This document shows positions 57,929-64,000 of a DNA stretch of 64,000 bases, piece by piece. The translations under genes and the position numbers were made by a program. The notes beneath the pieces are model-generated. The model saw only the letters and a program-made list of their open reading frames with translations. It searched no databases and was not told where the DNA came from. Source of the stretch: Gonatopus flavifemur (lineage: Eukaryota; Arthropoda; Insecta; Hymenoptera; Dryinidae); NCBI GenBank assembly GCA_018340375.1, contig JAFFJZ010000086.1, positions 124,001 to 188,000 of the forward strand. The letters run 5' to 3'. How positions within the stretch are numbered: position 1 is the stretch's first letter; every line of letters starts with the position of its first letter.

Positions 57929-59732
57929 GTTGAAAGACACAAGTGACATCTGTGGCAAATCAAATGCGACTTCCATGGTATTAGTAGCGTAATTCAAAAT
58001 ATAATAAAAGGAGTCTTAAATACAATGACACCACTCAGCAAATAGAATACATATTCCATTTCAGGCATTATGGTATTCTTCTATGAAATGTATTCTCTTA
58101 ACGTATAATCATTGACCTTGATGAATTTTGAAGAATGTTCCAATTATTTGGAACAAGAATTTTATGTAATATCTAAATATTTTGACCCATCGTAATCATC
58201 ATCATGCAAAATGATTGTCATCTTTTACTCGTTGAACTAATTCTTTGCGATAAAGATTTGAACATAGTAGTTATATGATTTTATTCTATTATCTTTGAGA
58301 AATAATGATATTTAAAATCAATTCAATGACAATTGATTTGAATATGTATATTCACACGGAGAGAAATGGATTATACAAATCGTATTATGGAAATGTGGAT
58401 ACTAACTGTTAATATATGTATGCTTAGAGGTATTAACTATTCCTTTAGTCCTAAAATACAAGATTCTTGCGGTCAAAATATGTTTATTATGAAAGTAATA
58501 TACTTACCGTTGAAATATCTGTATTTTAATCGTAAGAATTTCTGTTATTTACAGTATAGGGATGCAGATTTTGAAAAAAGTATCAAGAGACGCGGTAGCG
58601 TCTCGACGCCAAGTACAGGAAAACCCTGAAAGAAAAAAAAACCCTGAAAGAAAAAAAAAATGAGAAAGCATAAGTCGTGCGCTACCGTGTATCTTCACTC
58701 GAAAACCAAGATTTTCTATAGTCAAGAAATCTTTAACCCACAATAACTCATCACACATTGAATTTCACGAAAAAATCATGACACTTCCACTATATAATTC
58801 GAATACACACTTTCGATTAAGCACACTACGAAGTTGATCCGTTCACGCGATCCCAAGATACAAACGTTTCAAATTTTCATGCGATCAAAACATCAAGATT
58901 TCTCTATCATCATCAGAATCGGTTTCTTCAATCACGGAGATTTGTTAATCCTTAAGGCAGTTCTTCCAATGCTAGAGACATTATAATCCAAACATCCAAT
59001 AGCGTGCATTCCAGTGTGGTGTGGTCTATACATTGTCAAAACATAAACAAATAACCTGTCAATGAGGCGATGTGTTGATAGGTTATTATAATATTAAAAG
59101 AATAATTGAAAAATGGATGAATTGTGAATTGCAGGTTATACTACATTACAGGTATTACAGGTCATTATAACAACAATCGAACGCACACAAATAACCTGGA
59201 ATTATATATACTTTCATATATGACTTGAAAAAATTCATGAATGGATTAATGAAAAAATGATGAAGAGGTTATTTATAAAAAAAACACAAAAAGTTTGAGG
59301 AAGGTATGAATAAATCTATCTGCTACATTCAGGAAATTGCTATATACACAGGTAAGCTCTGTATGATGTATTATTCATAAAATACAATATTCCTTTACAG
59401 ACAACAGCTCAGCAGAAATACCGTAATGAACAGTCTGCTACTGTTGGTTCTTACCACCAGAACCACAGGCTGATGATCAAATAAATCATACAAGGTCTAG
59501 TCGAAAATAATGATTCAAATTTATGCATTACTTTTTAGGTGGAATCTTATCGGATATACCATAACCCCCTTACAAACAATTTACTATCAGGTTCTCCTGC
59601 TAGAGTCGTTGGAGAATGATCAAATGGATCATATCGAGCATGCTCAAGGGAAAAGATTCAAGTTTATTTGCAATTCCTCCACATACCAGAAAGTCAGAGA
59701 TATATCATAAATTCTGACGGACAGTCAACTAC
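57929..59732. other. AT-rich region, no gene
   Basis: Before the gypsy insertion this lay directly upstream of the SAM-like gene, so its first few hundred bases may hold that gene's promoter. The 87-codon plus frame at 58366-58629 is not supported. An AACCCTGAAAGAAAAAAAA word is doubled near 58622-58660. Confidence 0.35.
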
Positions 59733-59790
59733 TGGAGCCTTCCGAAGTAGCTGATCAAAACCAGATGACCAGCTACTTCGGAAGGCTCCA
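59733..59790. repeat. Near-perfect 23-bp-stem hairpin
   Basis: TGGAGCCTTCCGAAGTAGCT and its inverse are separated by about 10 bases. Flanking stretches at about 59625 and 59835 share a diverged direct repeat (GCTCAAGGG region). Confidence 0.7.
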
Positions 59791-59891
59791 CTGTCGATTT
59801 CTCTAATTAGGATCATAGGCAATCGATGGAAAAGATCATACCGAGCCTGCTCAAGGGTGATTATTGGAGTTTATTTGCTATTTTGATTTAC

Positions 59892-60157
59892 AAACCATCA
59901 TTTTTATCTTTACTTATCTTGGTTTTAGAATGATTCAATTCTCAAATATCATGAATATTAAATGGTTTGGATATTTGATACAATATTGCTTTTTAATGAT
60001 CATGAATCACTTTGAATACATTTTGAACATTTCATGGATCCTAGAGCTACTAAATCTCTCAACCCGAAATACTCTATGACAATTTAATGAAATTCATGAT
60101 ATTTGAGAATTGAATCATTCCAAAACCAAGATAAGTAAAGATAAAAATGATGGTTTT
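59892..60157. mobile_element. MITE with ~65-bp inverted repeats
   Basis: AACCATCATTTTTATCTTTA near 59893 is repeated inverted up to about 60157 with one or two mismatches across 65 bases. No certain target duplication; no coding. Confidence 0.65.
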
Positions 60158-60379
60158 TAAGAACACAAATATAATCCAGCTTGAATGGAACAACTGGAAA
60201 GATGGAACTTTGGAAGAAAACATTCAGAATGAATTGTCACATCCAGTCACATCAGTCAAGTTGACCTGTAGTTGTTCTGCAACAATTTCTATAATCAGAA
60301 TATTGTATCTGCTCAATTTTCATTGAGTTGATCCTAAACAGTCTCTCTAATCATTCGTCAGTGGAATGCACCCGATGCA

Positions 60380-60895
60380 CAGATTTGTGATATATCCACT
60401 GCGCTCCTATCTTTTCTGCATTTTCCTTCAACGCTACCTGATGATCATGGTAGGATTTAACGTACAGATGTATGGTACATCTACATCCTTTTTGCTTTTT
60501 CTTCATCCACCTATGATTCTGTTGGAAGAATCTGATAGCGGTATTATTCAATGCAAGGACTTGTATATCTACTGCACTTCTGCCTTTTCTTCATTGTCTT
60601 ATGACGCTGCCTAATGACATTGATAATTGTAGTACGTAACATAAAGATGTATGGTGACATGCATCCTTCTCGCTTTTTCTTCATCTACCTGTGATTCTAT
60701 TGGAAGAATCTGATAATAGCGTACCTAACGCAAGGACCTGTGGTATATCCACTGCACTCTTGCCTTTTCTTCATTTTCCTTCTACGCTACCTGATGATAT
60801 TGATCGTGGTGGTAAGTAACATACAGATGTATAGTATACCTGCATCCTTTCTACTTTTTCTTGATCTACCTGTAATTTTACTCAATGAATTTACT
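60380..60895. repeat. ~175-bp tandem repeat, nearly three units
   Basis: CCACTGC...CTTTTCT...CGCTACCTGATG landmarks recur near 60397, 60570 and 60749. Units are about 80-85% alike by eye and the third is cut short. Short frames on both strands here translate the repeat. Confidence 0.8.
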
Positions 60896-61007
60896 CACTG
60901 AAAAAACTTCTTCACCTGGGTACTCAGGAATAAGGATATTGGATAATATATAATCCAGGGACCAAAATATTGATGAAAAATCAACAGAAATTCACGCGTT
61001 AAACGTA

Positions 61008-61802
61008 ATGGGTCTTCCTATTGTTGACGGTGTTTCTTCTTATTTGAATGCAGTAATGCAGTGTATATTGTACTGTGCTCCTAAGACAAAACAATTACTT
61101 TCATCTGACCCCAATGACATCATAAATATTTCAATTCAGAACTACAATTCGCAAAAAAACCTTGATATCATAGCTTTAAAACAGCTTGCAGGTCCACAAT
61201 ACTTGCATAATCACTCACAAGATGCAGAAGAATTCATCGCTTCTATTTGCGAAAATTCAATGGCTATTAAACATTTAGTGAAGCACCAAATAACTACCTT
61301 AACGGAATGTACGAAATGTGAATATACCGAAAATATTGTTGGTACAAACTGTGTTACACGTCCTGGGCTACCTCCAATTTCACAAAAATCATTTGAGTTT
61401 CAAGAAATATTCAAGTTCAATTTTTCAACATCGAAAATTTTCGAAGATTCTTGTGACAATTGTAATAACTTGCATAAAACTAAAAAATCATTCATAACAG
61501 CGTCAGAACAATATGTAATTGTGCAATTGATGATGTTCAAACACAATAATGTTGAAGCAACAAAGGTAGAAAATATAAACATTGAAGCAGTACCAACTTC
61601 AAAAATTATAATTGCATAACACTTTTATAAAGTTATAGCTGTTGTCTTTCATCAGGGTAAGAATATTTCTGAAGATAATTTCACATGCATGTTACGAAGT
61701 AAAGGTACAAAGTGGATATTTATTCATGATCTGCAAGTTGAAGAGCGACATTGGCCACGCAATGCTCAAGACTCGTATATATATTTCTTTGAAAAGCAAT
61801 AA
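61008..61802 (+). pseudogene. Ubiquitin-specific-protease-like pseudogene lacking catalytic residues
   Basis: From ATG 61008 the frame reads a USP-type Cys box (GLPIVDGVSSYLNAVMQC), a QDAEEF box, two CxxC pairs (CTKCEY, SCDNC), then TAA at 61617-61619. Without any frame change it goes on to a USP-type His-box region (YKVIAVVFHQGKN, then WPRNAQDSYIYFF) and stops at 61800-61802. In the family the Cys box is N-x-CYLNA and the His box ends GHY. Here they read SSYLNA and EDNF, so both catalytic Cys and His are missing. It is short for a USP (about 260 codons against 300 or more for a minimal domain). It is either a decayed copy or a former pseudo-enzyme. Confidence 0.75.
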
Positions 61803-62043
61803 TTTCGCTTCATCATAAAATCAGAATTCAATTACTGTGATATTGTACAGTTTTGAAGAATATAGAATACCTTTATAATATTATAACGAACCAAATATTC
61901 TTCAAAAATTTTTTCGAATGATTTCGATGGATATTCCACAAAATTCTGAAAAATGTCTGGTACAGTACTAGAAAGTGTCTGCAATCTGATATCTTGAAGG
62001 TATATCTTTTTGTTGCATGATAAATATTTGACATCTCTTCACC
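61803..62043. other. No gene seen
   Basis: AT-rich sequence between the USP-like pseudogene and the next hairpin element; no coding or repeat signal is convincing. Confidence 0.35.
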
Positions 62044-62299
62044 CAGATAGCAAAAGTTCCAAAAACTAGATCCCATTGAATCCTTCTGGAACCACAAAAT
62101 GAATCACTGAAATGTTAGTAGGATGGAGTTCTTGGAGAATTCAAATCGCCTTTTGTCATACTATATACAGTACAATATACAGTATGACAAAAGGCGATTT
62201 GAATCCTCCAAGGACTCTATTCTGCTGACATTTCAGTAGTTCGTTTTGTGGTCACGAAAGAATTCAATGAGATCTAATTTTTGGAACTTTTGCTATCTG
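62044..62299. mobile_element. 256-bp hairpin MITE
   Basis: CAGATAGCAAAAGTTCC begins an arm of about 120 bases. The inverted copy ends at 62299. The centre contains AATCGCCTTTTGTCATACT and its inverse. Target duplication not certain. Confidence 0.75.
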
Positions 62300-62529
62300 C
62301 TACTTTTCACAATGATTCAAGAGAGTGACCGAAAAATGTTTGCTGGAAAGCTATTTTTAGCTTCATGCTTAACAGTACAAATTTTATCTTGCAAAAAAAA
62401 TTTCTGTGGGATACCTTGAATATATTGTACGCAAGTTTCCTCTGTCTGTAAGATCTATGTTGTTTCGATTTTCTTACAATGATTTCTTGAGAACACTGGA
62501 AATTCCCGCACAAGACATGTTCAGCACAA

Positions 62530-62612
62530 TATCGTGGGCTGTTTCAAGCGGCGTGAGCTCCTTTGAGCGCTGTGAGTTGCTTTGAGCGCTTTGAGCTGCT
62601 TTGAGCGCCAAC
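62530..62612. repeat. Short tandem repeat of CTTTGAGCG-type words
   Basis: About four imperfect copies of a 21-23 base unit (TTTGAGCGCTTTGAGCTGC and variants) stand out by their GC content from the AT-rich surroundings. The rest of 62300-63086 has no recognisable gene. Confidence 0.6.
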
Positions 62613-63086
62613 TTATCAGTCAAGGAAAATTTAGTTTTCGAAATTCTTCACACGTATATTTGTTCATGGAAATCCGCTTTTCTTCCCTTCTTTCCTTCAT
62701 TCTTCATTTCGATAATCTATTGCCGTCCAATGATGAGATGACTGATGGAAATCCAAGTGGATTCTTATATCACATAAGTTATCTGAGGACATTTCCTTCA
62801 TTCCTACGATTGCCATAAACTCGACAGGGGTATTTCATTTTTATTTGGGTTCAGTTGGAAGCATATTCAGAAAAAAAAGTGAAATCCCCTAAAAAAACTC
62901 CAAAAAAGTAAAAAAATAACGCCAAGTACACGAAAATCCCAAAAACAAAGAATAAAAAAATCTAAAAACACATTCCAAAGGAAAATTTCACTGCATTCAG
63001 AATTTCGAGGGGATATAAAAGGATATGCTCCATTTGAAAAAAAAAGATATGAAATCAATATGAGCGACCAAGTACATTGGTTATCC

Positions 63087-64000
63087 AAAGGATATGTGAA
63101 AGATTTTTGGTATATTGTAACTTCAGTTTGTTTAAACTGTATTGAAGGTAATTTATGATTCTCAAAAAAGCATTATTGTATTAAAAAAATGAATAGAACA
63201 AGCGTATCGTTCTGCTCGTATATATTGATACCAAAAAGTAAAAAAAAAGTAGAATTCTACAAAACATACAAATGTCTCACAAAAACCCCTAAAAACTCTA
63301 ACACAGTACAAAATAACGTCGAATCCCAGAAACCACACAGACGTTTTACAATAACGCTTGAAAAACAATCCTTGAAAAAAATCCTTCACTCTTTCCGTAA
63401 GATTACTTGATATAACAAATATACCATTAAAAAAAAAGATGTGAAAGGCAACCCTGTTTCGGAATTCGCATCAACCAGTAACACTTGGCGTGGCCGAAGA
63501 AGATTTTATGAAATTATATCATTCAAATTTCTTGTTTAATGTTCTATAGAAATTCATTCATATATAATAAAGGCTAAAAACTTCTACCATCGGCCACGCC
63601 AAGTGTTGCTGGTTGATGCGAATTCCGAAACAGAGTTGCCTTTCACATCTTTTTTTTCAATGGTATATTTGTTATATCAAGTAATCTTACGGAAAGAGTG
63701 AAGTATTTTTTTCAAGGATGTTTTTTCAAGCCTTATTGTAAAACGTTTGTATGGTTTTTGGGATTTGACGTTATTTTTCACTGTGTTGGAGTTTTCAGGA
63801 GTTTTTGTGAGACATTTGTATGTTTTGTGGAATTCTACTTTTTTTTCACTTTTTGGTATCTATATATAAGAGCAGAACGATACGCTTGTTCTATTTATTT
63901 TCTTAATACAATAATGCTTTTTTGAAAATCATAAATTACCTTCAATACAGTTTAAACAAACTGAAGTTACAATATACCAAAGATCTTTCACATATCCTTT
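63087..64000. repeat. Large inverted repeat, >400-bp arms, running off the window
   Basis: From AAAGGATATGTGAAAGAT (63087) to about 63500 the sequence is mirrored from about 63585 to 64000, around a short spacer. Identity is above 90% by eye. Both inner ends carry the motif CACTTGGCG / CGCCAAGTG. Frames at 63162-63389 and 63698-63925 are the two copies of the same arm. The element probably continues past the window. Confidence 0.8.

Noticed and set aside
58366..58629. 87-codon plus-strand frame
   Set aside because: No domain and no splice or promoter context in AT-rich repeat-laden DNA.

Overview
The window is AT-rich animal DNA, almost certainly from an arthropod and most likely an insect. 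The evidence is its transposon set: Ty1/copia, Ty3/gypsy with tRNA-Ser and tRNA-Trp primer sites, piggyBac, several mariner types and many hairpin MITEs. A hymenopteran is a guess. No rRNA, tRNA gene or CRISPR array was seen. Most of the window is nested mobile DNA; two gene-like loci lie outside it.

Layout. (1) 1-10510 and 39025-44074 are the two arms of a large inverted-repeat (foldback) structure. Its centre carries a piggyBac transposase with one premature stop (40844-42514). The left arm was split by a TTAA-bounded hairpin element (314-3745), a 727-bp insertion (3836-4562), a 123-bp MITE (4572-4694), a young but defective copia element (4844-9861) and a giant LTR element. (2) 10511-39024 is that giant element: about 26.5 kb without a 2-kb mariner that landed later in its 3' LTR. 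The LTRs are about 3.9 kb. It has a 4-bp target duplication (GACA/GGCA), a tRNA-Ser type primer site, a gag with nine zinc knuckles, and a gypsy-like pol with one in-frame TGA. Two accessory reading frames and a fragment share a new-looking Cys/His domain. An env resembles glycoproteins of negative-strand RNA viruses. (3) 44131-45275 is a satellite-filled element with inverted ends, followed by a deleted mariner (45729-46638) and small hairpin elements. (4) 48650-51312 (minus) is a multi-exon gene of an uncharacterised SAM-like family, with one apparent frameshift. (5) 51576-57928 is a CsRn1-type Ty3/gypsy element with identical 400-bp LTRs, intact gag and pol and a canonical GGGAAAC slippery site. 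It lies 264 bp upstream of that gene's ATG. (6) 57929-64000 is repeat-rich DNA with a ubiquitin-specific-protease-like pseudogene at 61008-61802.

The most interesting signal is the internal organisation of the giant element. Its LTR has an ATG-free leader whose donor (12881) and acceptor (13119) would, when joined, create an ATG and open an 80-codon frame. On the opposite strand I could build two multi-exon genes with GT-AG introns and matching phases: 5 coding exons, 130 codons, at 25920-26846; and 4 coding exons, 102 codons, at 17435-18271. Three accessory domain copies with a C-H-CxxC pattern lie between pol and env. Together these suggest a complex, retrovirus-like LTR element with spliced genes on both strands. 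All of this was read by eye; no alignment, search or expression data were available.
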